This document shows, piece by piece, positions 8,332 through 16,302 of a stretch of 35,211 nt of DNA. Source of the DNA: Erysipelothrix sp. (GTDB lineage Bacteria; Bacillota_I; Bacilli_A; Erysipelotrichales; Erysipelotrichaceae); the NCBI GenBank assembly GCA_012511085.1, contig JAAZGU010000008.1, positions 1 through 35,211 on the forward strand. Direction: 5' to 3'. The stretch's first letter is position 1. Each line of letters opens with the position of its first letter. The notes under the pieces are model-generated. The model was not told the origin of the DNA. It did no database searches and was given only the letters and a program-made list of their open reading frames with translations. The position numbers and the translations under genes were made by a program.

Positions 8332-9444
8332 TCACGCCTTGAAGTTATAAATAGGCTTTAAAATATCAATGACTGAAATCGCATCTTTGGTGCTCTCAAT
8401 AATAAAATCAAGAGTTTTATAGACAAAGGGACTTTCATCAATGGTACGTTGACTGACGGATGTGGAATAGACATGTTTCATGCTTTGTTCAAAATGATGC
8501 AGGTTCACGGCTTTGCGTGCTTGCCTGCGGCTCATCAGCCGGCCTGCACCATGGGGTGCGGAATAATTCCAATCAGGGTTGCCCTTACCTCTGGCTAAGA
8601 TGGAACCATCCGCCATGTTAATTGGAATGAGTAGCAATTCATCTTCATAAGCGGAAATCGCACCTTTGCGGGTGATGTTATCTTTAAAGTTAATGTAGTT
8701 GTGGATGGTTTCGAAGTAATCAAACGCGGTTAGATCCTTATCGTACAATCGATTTAAGATAATATTGGCAATTGTTTGGCGATTAAGTGATGCGTATTGT
8801 TGGACAATCCGCATGTCATCCAAATAGTTGTCCTTTAAAGTATGTTCTAAATAACATAAATCACGTGGAATGTTGATGTTTTGTTGGGCACAATAGGTGA
8901 TGGCCTTGCGTTGGTAAAGTTCCGCAACTTGTTTTCCGAGATTGCGACTTCCGGAATGAATGATGAGGTAAAGATCATCGTTTGAGTCTTTAGCAATTTC
9001 AATAAAGTGATTGCCGCCACCTAGGGAACCGATGCTGCGTCGCACACGCTCCAGGTTCTTTATTTGTTTTAAAACATGCAGGTTTTTTAGTGGTTCAAAA
9101 GCGACCTTGATGCCACGATGGACATTTTTGCCCGCCGGGATATTGTAGCGAATCATTTGGTCTAAATATTCAAAATCGATGGGTTGTTTTGGTAATTTCA
9201 CCGTTAACATCCCACATCCTATGTCGACTCCTACAATGTTTGGAATGACTTTATCTTTTAAGTTCGCTGTAAAACCAATCACACAGCCCTTGCCTAAGTG
9301 GACATCGGGCATGATCGCAATCTTGAGAGATTTGCTGAGTTCTAAATCGAGTAATTCAATAATTTGATCAATCGCACTTGCTTCAATTTGGTCAGTAAAT
9401 ACTTTAGCTTCGCCATAAGTTCCTTTTAAAGTTAAAATACTCAT
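8332..9444 (-). CDS. rtcB: RtcB-type RNA ligase
   Basis: A 370-residue GTP- and Mn2+-dependent ligase that joins RNA 2',3'-cyclic phosphate or 3'-phosphate ends to 5'-hydroxyl ends, used in RNA repair in bacteria. The frame extends upstream to 9600, but that part overlaps the neighbouring gene. The start MSILTLKG at 9444 fits family alignments. Metal and nucleotide ligands are visible: VGVDIGCGM with Asp74 and Cys77, GGGNHF with His146, HSGSRN with His163, and the guanylylated His298 in SAPHGAGR. No RtcA cyclase or RtcR regulator gene is nearby. It lies 4 bases after the SIMPL-domain gene and 7 before rsuA, in one operon. A weak GGGAG lies about 13 bases upstream of the start, inside the preceding gene. 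Confidence 0.9.
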   Translation of the reverse strand: MSILTLKGTYGEAKVFTDQIEASAIDQIIELLDLELSKSLKIAIMPDVHLGKGCVIGFTANLKDKVIPNIVGVDIGCGMLTVKLPKQPIDFEYLDQMIRYNIPAGKNVHRGIKVAFEPLKNLHVLKQIKNLERVRRSIGSLGGGNHFIEIAKDSNDDLYLIIHSGSRNLGKQVAELYQRKAITYCAQQNINIPRDLCYLEHTLKDNYLDDMRIVQQYASLNRQTIANIILNRLYDKDLTAFDYFETIHNYINFKDNITRKGAISAYEDELLLIPINMADGSILARGKGNPDWNYSAPHGAGRLMSRRQARKAVNLHHFEQSMKHVYSTSVSQRTIDESPFVYKTLDFIIESTKDAISVIDILKPIYNFKA

Positions 9445-9448
9445 CGAA

Positions 9449-10099
9449 TTAAATAAGCTCCCATACAAATAAAAGTGAATCAGAAACTTCAATATCCTCA
9501 GGTACAAATTCTGAAAGCACACGCGCACGTGGCATTTCATTGGCATGTATGAGGACGTCCGTTTTGGCGTGCAGCTCGACTTCAATCCAACTGTAGTCAA
9601 TGCGTATTAGATTTCCAAGTTGCAGCTTATTTGTTTCAGCGAGTGTATTGGCGATGCGATGTGCATTGTCACTGGCAGCTTTTAAAAGTGCATCGTTGAC
9701 CGCACGATTGTCTTTAATCGAGAATTTGATATCAAATTCAGGGGTGCTTTCACTTTGACTGATGGCAGTGATCACCTGTGCCAGACGTTTCATATCCAAA
9801 TCAAATGAAAGTTTCAAATGGTGATTACTTTGGTAACCAGCAAATCGGCTTTTATATTGATTGTTTTCATCTTGATAACTTTCATAATGAGTGTTCACTT
9901 GATAGAGGGTCGTCTTAAAATCATCTTTTTTAAATGCCAATGGTTCTAATTGTGCCAGCATCTTGTTGACTTTAGAATCGTTAATTTGCACAGATTGTGC
10001 GTAGTCTTTGGCAATGCTACTAAAGCGAAATGATAAGATTATTATATCAGGCTTAAAGCTCAAGCTAGCTTGCCCTTTAACATTTATGGTTTTATTCAT
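9449..10099 (-). CDS. SIMPL-domain (DUF541) protein
   Basis: A 216-residue protein with the SIMPL fold: an N-terminal INVKGQASLSFKPDIIILSF strand pair (about 4-23, with the characteristic G-x-A/G and P-D positions), a central VNTHYESY...GYQSNHHLKLSF section, and a C-terminal strand ending VPEDIEVSDSLLFVWEL. The biochemical role of SIMPL proteins is poorly defined; some are periplasmic or signalling-linked. No signal peptide or membrane segment is present here, so this copy should be cytoplasmic, which fits its place before an RNA ligase gene. AAAGGAGAG lies upstream of the ATG. First gene of the minus-strand operon. Confidence 0.75.
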   Translation of the reverse strand: MNKTINVKGQASLSFKPDIIILSFRFSSIAKDYAQSVQINDSKVNKMLAQLEPLAFKKDDFKTTLYQVNTHYESYQDENNQYKSRFAGYQSNHHLKLSFDLDMKRLAQVITAISQSESTPEFDIKFSIKDNRAVNDALLKAASDNAHRIANTLAETNKLQLGNLIRIDYSWIEVELHAKTDVLIHANEMPRARVLSEFVPEDIEVSDSLLFVWELI

Positions 10100-10125
10100 T
10101 GATCTCTCCTTTTTCGTTCATTTCC

Positions 10126-10134
10126 ATTATACCA
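10126..10134 (-). promoter_or_regulatory. Extended -10 promoter for the SIMPL-rtcB-rsuA operon
   Basis: On the minus strand the sequence reads TGGTATAAT, a perfect -10 hexamer (10131-10126) with the TGn extension. No convincing -35 box is present at the right distance, which is normal for extended -10 promoters. The start would be near 10119, about 20 bases before the ATG. Confidence 0.5.
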
Positions 10135-10189
10135 TTAAAGCTAAAATCGTAGGTCTGGAGGGCTTATTTCTTGTTTGTTACGACTCGTG

Positions 10190-10234
10190 TATAATTAGGT
10201 TAGAGAAGTTTGGATATTGATTTAAACGAATCAA
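10190..10234 (+). promoter_or_regulatory. Candidate distal promoter and operator of the cutC-PTS operon
   Basis: TATAAT lies at 10190-10195 with only weak -35 candidates. Just downstream is an inverted repeat TTGATT-TAAACG-AATCAA (10217-10234), a possible operator for the operon's regulator. The same stretch matches a catabolite-response element only poorly (two conserved positions differ). Confidence 0.35.
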
Positions 10235-10250
10235 ATAGGTAAAAATAACG

Positions 10251-10277
10251 AAATGGTGGGGACAGTTCACCATTTTT
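10251..10277 (+). terminator. Hairpin with T tract in the leader of cutC
   Basis: Eight-base stem AAATGGTG/CACCATTT (10251-10258, 10268-10275) with a nine-base loop, running into five T. It lies between the distal TATAAT at 10190 and cutC. It could therefore act as an attenuator, or simply end transcription before a second promoter near 10295-10323. Confidence 0.45.
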
Positions 10278-10294
10278 AATGCAATATCCTATCA

Positions 10295-10323
10295 TGGAAA
10301 CTCAGGATTACATGTTTTATAAT
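10295..10323 (+). promoter_or_regulatory. Candidate proximal promoter of cutC
   Basis: TGGAAA (10295-10300) and TATAAT (10318-10323) are separated by 17 bases, downstream of the leader hairpin. The resulting transcript would have only about 12 bases before the ATG, including GGGAG at 10329-10333, so the leader would be very short. Confidence 0.35.
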
Positions 10324-10342
10324 GAGGTTGGGAGTGATAACA

Positions 10343-11044
10343 ATGGAAATTGAAGTATGTGTAAGTAGCATTGAAGATGTTGTCACAGCAGAAAAAGCAG
10401 GTGCAACCCGGATTGAGTTGTGTACTGCGATGGAAGTGTTGGGTGTTACACCGACCATTTCTAATTACATCAAAGCAAAAGAAATTTCTAATTTACCAAT
10501 TTTAGCCTACATTCGTCCCCGGGCTGGTGGCTTTGTGTATTCAGATTTGGAATTTGAAATCATGAAGATGGATGCCAAGCTCTTTTATGAACACGGGGCA
10601 CGTGAGTTTGTCTTTGGAATCTTAACAGAAGATCATCAAATCGATCAAACACGCACACGTGAGCTAATGGATGTTGTGGGGCAGGATTGTAAATTTGTCA
10701 TTCATAAAGCATTCGATTATGTTCGAGATTTTGATGAAGCAGCCCAAGCCTGCATCGCGGTTGGTTTTCACCGTATTTTAACAGCAGGGGGGCCCAAAGG
10801 AACTTTGGATCAACTTGATGTTTTAAAACATTTGATATCAACTTACGGTGATGCCATTGAAATTATGCCTGGTGGTGGCATTGTTGCTTCTAACATTGAA
10901 GAAGTGTTGGATACATTACCGCTGACCAGTGTGCACCTTTCCGCCAAAATGATGAAGGAAGACACCTTTGATTATGTTATTACTGATTTTGAGCATTTAC
11001 AGCAAGTTGTGACCATTGTCAATGATCATCAAAAACAACGTTAA
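10343..11044 (+). CDS. cutC: CutC family protein
   Basis: A 233-residue TIM-barrel protein of the CutC family. The start at 10343 is chosen because GGGAG lies about 9 bases upstream; the frame opens 21 bases earlier without such a site. Family landmarks: EVCVSS near the N terminus, GATRIELC, the IRPRAGGFVYSD loop (about 55-66), and FHRILTAGGP, IEIMPGGGI. CutC was named for copper homeostasis in E. coli, but that role is disputed. Here it is the first gene of an operon whose other members are a sugar PTS, its regulator and a phosphosugar-binding protein, which argues for a role in carbohydrate use. The next gene follows after 17 bases. Confidence 0.85.
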   Translation: MEIEVCVSSIEDVVTAEKAGATRIELCTAMEVLGVTPTISNYIKAKEISNLPILAYIRPRAGGFVYSDLEFEIMKMDAKLFYEHGAREFVFGILTEDHQIDQTRTRELMDVVGQDCKFVIHKAFDYVRDFDEAAQACIAVGFHRILTAGGPKGTLDQLDVLKHLISTYGDAIEIMPGGGIVASNIEEVLDTLPLTSVHLSAKMMKEDTFDYVITDFEHLQQVVTIVNDHQKQR

Positions 11045-11061
11045 TCTATCGAGGTTGAACT

Positions 11062-12981
11062 ATGCGAACCCGTCAAATTGAATTACTACATATTATGTTA
11101 AATAACTTAAGTGTTGATGTGGAGAAGATGCTTAATATTTATGAGATTTCAAAACGCACACTCTTTTATGATTTGGAAGAAATCAATTATGAAATTGGTG
11201 CCTTTGGGAAACTTAAAGTCATTCAAGATGAAGTGGTTGTCGATGGTAATTTGGATGCCATTAAAAAGCACTTATCGGATAATGTTTTAATCCCGTATTA
11301 TCAGGCGAAAGAACGGCAAGAGCGCATCTTACTCACGGTTTTAGAAAATAAAAAGTTAAGTTTGGATGATTATGTTGATCTTTTTAATGTCAGTAAGAGC
11401 ACCATTTTTTCCAACATTGAAACTTTACGCGCAGAATTAGCACCTTATGATATTCAATTGGAATATGAAAAGCAATACAAGCTTAAAGGTTCAGAGCGGA
11501 AAATCCGCGATATGTATTTACAGTTGCTGTCCTTAAAAACCTTTGATTATGAAAAGATAAGCAAGGCTGTGATTCAGTTTAATCAAGAACATCAACTGCA
11601 TCTTTCCGACTATTCAATGTATTACCTAAGCAGCTTCATTGAGTTTATACAAGCACGTTATTCACAACATGATGCAATTAGTGATAAGCTTGGTGCTTCT
11701 GATTATTATTTGATTGATGACATCAATTTGGATGTGCAACATTTGCTTCAAATTGATAATGTCTCAGAACAACGTTATTTAAAATCATACATCTTGAGTT
11801 TATCAACGATTACACATAAAGATGTGACAACGATTGTCAAACAATACGTGCATGAACTATTACATGAAGTGAAAGTTCGTTTAGCTCTTGATCTTGAGTG
11901 GAATCAAGCCCTCATTAGTAATCTGGAGAATCACTTGATGGCATCGTTTTATCGCATTCATTTCAATTTTGCGGCGCTTAATCCGACTTTGACGGACATC
12001 AAGGTCAAGTACTTCTATTTATTCCTCAACGTGAAGTCAATCATCCGTTCTTTAAACCATCAAAGTGTCTTTTACAAGATGCGGGATGAAGAAATAGGAT
12101 TTGTGGTAGCGTATTTGGGCGGTTACATTTATGAAAGTTTGTCACAAATCGGACAAAAGCAATACAAGGTAATCTTAATATGTCCCCAAGGACGTGCGGT
12201 TGCTCAACATTTAAAAGCCCAACTTGAAAACACGTTTCCTGAAATTAATATTATTGGTGCCTATTCCATCAATCAATTGGGATACATTATCAAAAACTAT
12301 GATTATATCATCACTACTTTGGAATTACCACATTATCAAAATGTCATCAAAGTGCAACCAATTTTATCAGAATATGACAAACAACAACTTGAGAATTTAT
12401 TTGGCTTGCATGCCAGTGAAAGTCTGTTGAGCAAGGTTATGACTGTTGTTGAGAATCATACCCTTATTAAAGATCGCGAATCTTTAATGAGCGCCTTAGA
12501 AAATGTGCTAGGGCACAAACATGAGTCAAGGAGGTATCAACCAATGTTACAAGAGTTAATAAAAGCAGAAAGGATTCAAGTTGTCGATTATGTTCCCGAT
12601 TGGGAACAAGCGATTGCTTTAGCGAGTCAACCGTTGCTTGATGCAAGCGTCATTGAACAAGCTTACATCGATGCGATGATTGCCGCAATCCATGAATTTG
12701 GTCCTTATATTGTCTTAGCGGATGAATTTGCACTTCCGCATGCATCCAATGCTGGTCATGTTAAGGAAGTCGCAATTGCGTTGCTGGTGCTTGAAGAGGC
12801 GGTTGATTTACTTGGTAAGCCCGTGAAAGTCTTTATGGTGTTGGCTACCATTGACAATCAAAGCCATTTAAAAGCTTTGGCATCCTTGACCAACATTCTT
12901 TCCGAGGATGAAAATCTTGAACTCATTAAAAAAGGTAACATTGATGAGATAGTAAGCCTATTCAAAGGAGGTAGTAAATGA
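11062..12981 (+). CDS. PRD-containing transcriptional regulator with EIIB-like and EIIA domains
   Basis: A 639-residue activator of the ManR/LicR/MtlR type that reads PTS phosphorylation state. In order: an HTH near 1-60, a second Mga-like HTH at about 95-120 (DYVDLFNVSKSTIFSNIETL), two PRDs (about 170-275 and 282-362), an EIIB-like domain with Cys374 in LICPQGRAV, and an EIIA-2 domain from about 495 with the phosphorylatable His560 in FALPHAS. By alignment to PRD consensus spacing, only one of the four usual PRD histidines is present (His291 in ENHLMASFYR); the others read Phe or Tyr. It probably controls its own operon. GAGG lies 7 bases before the ATG, and the IIB gene overlaps its stop by four bases. 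Confidence 0.88.
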   Translation: MRTRQIELLHIMLNNLSVDVEKMLNIYEISKRTLFYDLEEINYEIGAFGKLKVIQDEVVVDGNLDAIKKHLSDNVLIPYYQAKERQERILLTVLENKKLSLDDYVDLFNVSKSTIFSNIETLRAELAPYDIQLEYEKQYKLKGSERKIRDMYLQLLSLKTFDYEKISKAVIQFNQEHQLHLSDYSMYYLSSFIEFIQARYSQHDAISDKLGASDYYLIDDINLDVQHLLQIDNVSEQRYLKSYILSLSTITHKDVTTIVKQYVHELLHEVKVRLALDLEWNQALISNLENHLMASFYRIHFNFAALNPTLTDIKVKYFYLFLNVKSIIRSLNHQSVFYKMRDEEIGFVVAYLGGYIYESLSQIGQKQYKVILICPQGRAVAQHLKAQLENTFPEINIIGAYSINQLGYIIKNYDYIITTLELPHYQNVIKVQPILSEYDKQQLENLFGLHASESLLSKVMTVVENHTLIKDRESLMSALENVLGHKHESRRYQPMLQELIKAERIQVVDYVPDWEQAIALASQPLLDASVIEQAYIDAMIAAIHEFGPYIVLADEFALPHASNAGHVKEVAIALLVLEEAVDLLGKPVKVFMVLATIDNQSHLKALASLTNILSEDENLELIKKGNIDEIVSLFKGGSK

Positions 12982-13244
12982 AGATTCTAGCGGTATGTGG
13001 CTTTGGAGTTGGTTCTTCGCTCGTTTTAAGAATGACAATTGAGAAAGTTTGTCGTGAACTCGGCATTGAAGCGGATGTGGAAAACACAGATCTTAGCAGT
13101 GCTCAAGGTTCCGATTGTGATTTTGTCTTTACCAGTGAAGAACTAGCAACACAGTTGCGTTCTCGAATGAAATGTCCCGTCATTCCAATTCAAAAGTATA
13201 TGGATAAAGCTGAAGTAAAAGCGAAATTCCAAGAGCATTTATAG
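12978..13244 (+). CDS. ulaB: PTS IIB component, ascorbate type
   Basis: An 88-residue EIIB of the lactose/cellobiose-fold group used in the L-ascorbate family of phosphotransferase systems. It carries the phosphoryl group on Cys7 in VCGFGVGSSLV and passes it to the sugar bound in EIIC. Full length for the family. It overlaps the regulator gene by ATGA and is followed after 26 bases by the EIIC gene, so the two proteins form one transporter. The match is to the family; ascorbate itself is not shown as substrate. Confidence 0.85.
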   Translation: MKILAVCGFGVGSSLVLRMTIEKVCRELGIEADVENTDLSSAQGSDCDFVFTSEELATQLRSRMKCPVIPIQKYMDKAEVKAKFQEHL

Positions 13245-13270
13245 TTATTAAATAACAAAGGAGGAGAACT

Positions 13271-14527
13271 ATGCAGTTTATTATTCAAAACTTTATTCAA
13301 AACCCACCAATTTTACTTGGTTTAATTGCAACATTAGGTATGCTTCTGCAAAGAAAACCAATGGGTGAGGTTGTCAAAGGTGCTTTATTGGCTGCCTTTG
13401 GTATGGTTATTTTAGATTTCGGGGTTGGGATTTTAGTTGGTTCCATTGTTCCCATTAACAATGCCTTTGCTGGGATTGTTGGTGGTGAAGTAGCTGAGGG
13501 GCTAAATGATGTAACCTTCACCGCTCAATACGGATCAAGTGTTGGACTTGCAATGTTTATTGGTCTAGGAATTCACTTACTCATTGCACGCTTTACACCA
13601 ATCAAGACCATCTTCTTAACCGGTCATATGATTTGGTGGTTCCCATTTGTTTTCGTTGCAGCTGGTGTTGAAGGTGGCTTAAGTGGTACACCACTCATTG
13701 CTTTCGGTGCAATTACTGCTGCCTTATATTGGTCAATTATGCCATGGCTCCTACGCAAATACGTGTGGAAAACAACGGGTGATGAAGACTTCACACTCGG
13801 TCACCCAACCGGTATTTTGTCGTTGATTTCTGGATTTGTTGCTTCCAAAGTTGGAGACACAAGCAAATCCACAGAAGATTTAAACATTCCAAAAAGCTTA
13901 TCGTTCTTACGTGAAATTTCCATCACTGGTGGAATTGTAATCGCAATCATGTTCATCGTGGTTGGCTTAATGCAACCAACGTTGGTACCTGAAGGCGGTA
14001 ACTTAGTCATGTACGCAATTGAAAATGGTTTGATGTTTGGTGCTGGTTTAATTGTAATGCTCCAAGGTGTACGTATGTTAATTAACCAAATCGTACCAGC
14101 ATTCCAAGGTATTTCAGAAAAACTTGTACCAAATGCGTTACCAGCATTTGACTGCCCAATTATTTTTAACTACAAGCCAAATGCAGTTATTATTGGATTT
14201 ATCATTGCGATGATCACATCAACAATTACGTTGGTAATCGCAAACTCCATGAATTTATTTGGAGTGTTATTGATTCCACTTGTGATCACTTCATTCTTTG
14301 AAGTTGGTACTGCAGCAGTTATCGGTGAAGGAAACGGCGGACTCCGTGGTTCCATCATCGGAACGATTGTGGCAGCCGTCGTTATGGTTGGTATTATGGG
14401 AATTTCTGTGATTGCATATCGCACCACGATCCAAAACTGGTTACTCATTTTTGGTGGAAATGACTTCTCATTCTTCGGTACCATCCTGCGCTACGTTGCA
14501 CAATTCTTTGGTGGTATCTTCGGTTAA
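13271..14527 (+). CDS. ulaA: PTS IIC component, ascorbate (UlaA) type
   Basis: A 418-residue polytopic membrane protein with about ten hydrophobic segments, the sugar channel of the PTS. Family-like stretches include MQFIIQNFIQNPPILLGLIATLGMLLQRK at the N terminus (split by short turns), a GGEVAEGLND loop, FTPIKTIFLTGHM, and ALPAFDCPIIFNYKPNAVIIG. E. coli UlaA is longer (465 residues), so this belongs to a shorter branch. GGAGGAG lies upstream of ATG 13271. It pairs with the IIB encoded just before it. No separate EIIA gene is present; the only EIIA domain here is in the regulator. Many UlaA-like porters do not transport ascorbate. Confidence 0.88.
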   Translation: MQFIIQNFIQNPPILLGLIATLGMLLQRKPMGEVVKGALLAAFGMVILDFGVGILVGSIVPINNAFAGIVGGEVAEGLNDVTFTAQYGSSVGLAMFIGLGIHLLIARFTPIKTIFLTGHMIWWFPFVFVAAGVEGGLSGTPLIAFGAITAALYWSIMPWLLRKYVWKTTGDEDFTLGHPTGILSLISGFVASKVGDTSKSTEDLNIPKSLSFLREISITGGIVIAIMFIVVGLMQPTLVPEGGNLVMYAIENGLMFGAGLIVMLQGVRMLINQIVPAFQGISEKLVPNALPAFDCPIIFNYKPNAVIIGFIIAMITSTITLVIANSMNLFGVLLIPLVITSFFEVGTAAVIGEGNGGLRGSIIGTIVAAVVMVGIMGISVIAYRTTIQNWLLIFGGNDFSFFGTILRYVAQFFGGIFG

Positions 14528-15267
14528 TGTTTCAGTTTTTTGACAAGATTATTGACAACCTAAATGTCGTTCAAGTGGAAGAAAAAGAAAACATCTTAAA
14601 GCTTACGGACATGTTGTACGATGCTGTACAAGCAAAGCAGAGTATTTACATTTTTGGCGCGGGACATGCTGGAATTGTAAGTCAAGAAATGTATTTTCGT
14701 GCCGGCGGGTTCATGTTGATAAATCCTATCTTTCCTAGAGAATTATCAATTGATAATGAGCCTGTCACAATCACAAGTCAAATTGAACGTTTGGAAGGTT
14801 ATGGCAAAGTCGTGGCTATGAAAGCCGATTTTAAAAAAGACGACGTGCTAATTATACACTCGGTTTCGGGCCGAAATAGCGCGGGTATCGACATGGCACT
14901 GACAGCGAAAGCAAAAGGTGTTAAAGTCGTCGCTGTAACTAACTTAGCGTATTCAAAAAATGTAACGTCGAGACATTCAAGTGGTTTACGTTTATTCGAG
15001 ACAGCAGATCTTGTTTTAGATAATCATGGTGTCCTCGGTGATGCAGTTTGTGATATTAAAGGCAGTGAGCAAAAAGTTGCGGCTACTTCCACGATTGTGG
15101 CAGTCGCAATGCTCAATGAAGTCATTACGCAACTAGCACAACGTTTGGTTGATGATGGCGTGAAGCAACTACCTTACTTCTATAGTGCTAACATGGATGG
15201 TGGCGATCAAAAGAATCGAGAACTCCATGAGTTGTACGGTTCTCAAATCCACTATCGATTCAAGTAA
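14527..15267 (+). CDS. SIS-domain phosphosugar-binding protein (UPF0309/COG4821 type)
   Basis: A 246-residue cytoplasmic protein with one SIS domain, the fold of phosphosugar isomerases. Motifs: IFGAGHAGIVSQEMYFRAGG (about 39-58) forms the phosphate-binding region, and IIHSVSGRNSAGIDMAL (about 115-131) supplies the Ser/Gly loop. It resembles the UPF0309 family, whose reaction is not established. Its ATG overlaps the TAA of the EIIC gene by one base, so translation is likely coupled. As the last gene of the PTS operon it most likely acts on the phosphosugar produced by the transporter, as isomerase or deaminase-like enzyme. A strong terminator follows after 3 bases. Confidence 0.82.
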   Translation: MFQFFDKIIDNLNVVQVEEKENILKLTDMLYDAVQAKQSIYIFGAGHAGIVSQEMYFRAGGFMLINPIFPRELSIDNEPVTITSQIERLEGYGKVVAMKADFKKDDVLIIHSVSGRNSAGIDMALTAKAKGVKVVAVTNLAYSKNVTSRHSSGLRLFETADLVLDNHGVLGDAVCDIKGSEQKVAATSTIVAVAMLNEVITQLAQRLVDDGVKQLPYFYSANMDGGDQKNRELHELYGSQIHYRFK

Positions 15268-15270
15268 ACA

Positions 15271-15303
15271 AAAACACTTCTCTACATAGGGAAGTGTTTT
15301 TTT
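15271..15303. terminator. Bidirectional terminator between the PTS operon and the aldolase gene
   Basis: Ten-base stem AAAACACTTC/GAAGTGTTTT (15271-15280, 15291-15300) with a ten-base loop; T runs follow on both strands. It serves the PTS operon on the plus strand and the aldolase gene on the minus strand, whose stop is at 15323. Confidence 0.9.
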
Positions 15304-15322
15304 GTCTTGTTATTTTAATAGC

Positions 15323-16210
15323 CTAAGTGATGGAAGCATCATAAATTGTTTTGACACTCTTTTTTAGAAGCGCATCGAATTCAGCTTCGCTTTGTGAGAC
15401 AAGCAGACCTTCTGTCAAGGCCCGTGAAAAACTAGCCGCGACACCGTGGTTGGCAGCGAGTAATGTATTTGCATGCTCGCGTGAATGTCCACCGGATAAG
15501 AAAACGATTCTTAAAATACGAGGATCTTCTAGAAGATCAGCAAACAGATTGGCTTGCTCTGGAGGTGTCAACTTAAGCATGACTTGTTGATTTGGCTTTA
15601 AGGTATCAAGTTGTTTAAAAATCTCAGCTTTCATTTTTACTTCAATGTCGTGCTTATTTTCAGCATGAATGTTTACCTCAGGTTCCACGATTGGCATCAA
15701 TTCAAATCCCAAGATTTGACGAGCATATTTAAATTGTTGGGCGATGACCTCAGCAATGCCTTGGTCATTATCTTCATGAATGACTGAGCGCATTTTGGTA
15801 CCAAAGATATGTTTTTCATTGGCTTCTTTTAAGAGGGCATCAAGTTTAGGCATTTCTTTCATCAGTTGTACACCATCTGCCTTATCTTGTAAGCCTTTGT
15901 CGATTTTTAAAAAGGGGACAACACCTTTTGCTTCCCACAAATAATCAGCGGTTAATTGATCATCGATCATTGAACGCATGGTTCTTTCAAATAAAATGGC
16001 ACCGATGATGTGTGCTTGATCAAAAGCGGGGCTTTTAATAATGCGCGTCCGCATGGTATGCACTTGGGCAAACATACTTTCTTCATCATGATATTGATCG
16101 TCACTGATGCCATAGTTTGTCAAGGCACGCGGGGTGCTACCACCACTTTGGTCTAATGCTGCAATAAAACCTTTTTTATTTTTGATAACTTCATATTGTT
16201 TTTGATTCAT
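15323..16210 (-). CDS. fda: Class I fructose-1,6-bisphosphate aldolase
   Basis: A 295-residue enzyme, close to the 296 residues of S. aureus Fda. It splits fructose 1,6-bisphosphate into glyceraldehyde 3-phosphate and dihydroxyacetone phosphate through a lysine Schiff base, without a metal. Landmarks: GFIAALDQSGGSTPRAL (14-30), FLKIDKGL (100-107), ELMPIVEPEV (170-179), the probable Schiff-base Lys213 in MLKLTPP, and FLSGGHSREHAN (237-248). AGGAGGT lies upstream of the ATG. It is a single-gene unit: terminators lie on both sides. Its place beside a sugar operon may be chance, though the products of that operon would enter glycolysis. Confidence 0.92.
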   Translation of the reverse strand: MNQKQYEVIKNKKGFIAALDQSGGSTPRALTNYGISDDQYHDEESMFAQVHTMRTRIIKSPAFDQAHIIGAILFERTMRSMIDDQLTADYLWEAKGVVPFLKIDKGLQDKADGVQLMKEMPKLDALLKEANEKHIFGTKMRSVIHEDNDQGIAEVIAQQFKYARQILGFELMPIVEPEVNIHAENKHDIEVKMKAEIFKQLDTLKPNQQVMLKLTPPEQANLFADLLEDPRILRIVFLSGGHSREHANTLLAANHGVAASFSRALTEGLLVSQSEAEFDALLKKSVKTIYDASIT

Positions 16211-16228
16211 ATTTTACCTCCTGAAATT

Positions 16229-16234
16229 ATTATA
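16229..16234 (-). promoter_or_regulatory. Candidate -10 box for the aldolase gene
   Basis: TATAAT on the minus strand, 19 bases before the aldolase start codon. The region 17 bases upstream reads GTGATT, a poor -35 box, so the assignment rests on the -10 alone. The short leader would still contain the AGGAGGT ribosome binding site. Confidence 0.3.
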
Positions 16235-16270
16235 ACGCTATTCTTATTGTGAATCACGACATTTACATGA

Positions 16271-16292
16271 AAAAAGGCGAGGTTATCTCGCC
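16271..16292 (-). terminator. Terminator at the end of the SPFH/zinc-ribbon operon
   Basis: Perfect stem GGCGAG/CTCGCC (16276-16281, 16287-16292) with a five-base loop. On the minus strand it is followed by six T (the A run at 16270-16275), 11 bases after the stop codon of the TPM-domain gene. Confidence 0.85.
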
Positions 16293-16302
16293 TTGACTTC
16301 TT

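Noticed and set aside
9445..9600. N-terminal extension of RtcB by 52 residues
   Set aside because: It overlaps the SIMPL-domain gene, and the extra sequence is unlike RtcB; the family start is MSILTLKG at 9444.
10220..10235. Catabolite-response (cre) site in the cutC leader
   Set aside because: The central CG and flanking A residues fit, but two conserved positions (the first G and the last C) differ; an operator for the local regulator explains the inverted repeat as well.
14170..14484. Open frame of 104 codons on the minus strand
   Set aside because: It lies wholly inside the EIIC gene, has repetitive Ile/Pro/Thr composition typical of the antisense of a membrane protein, and no ribosome binding site.
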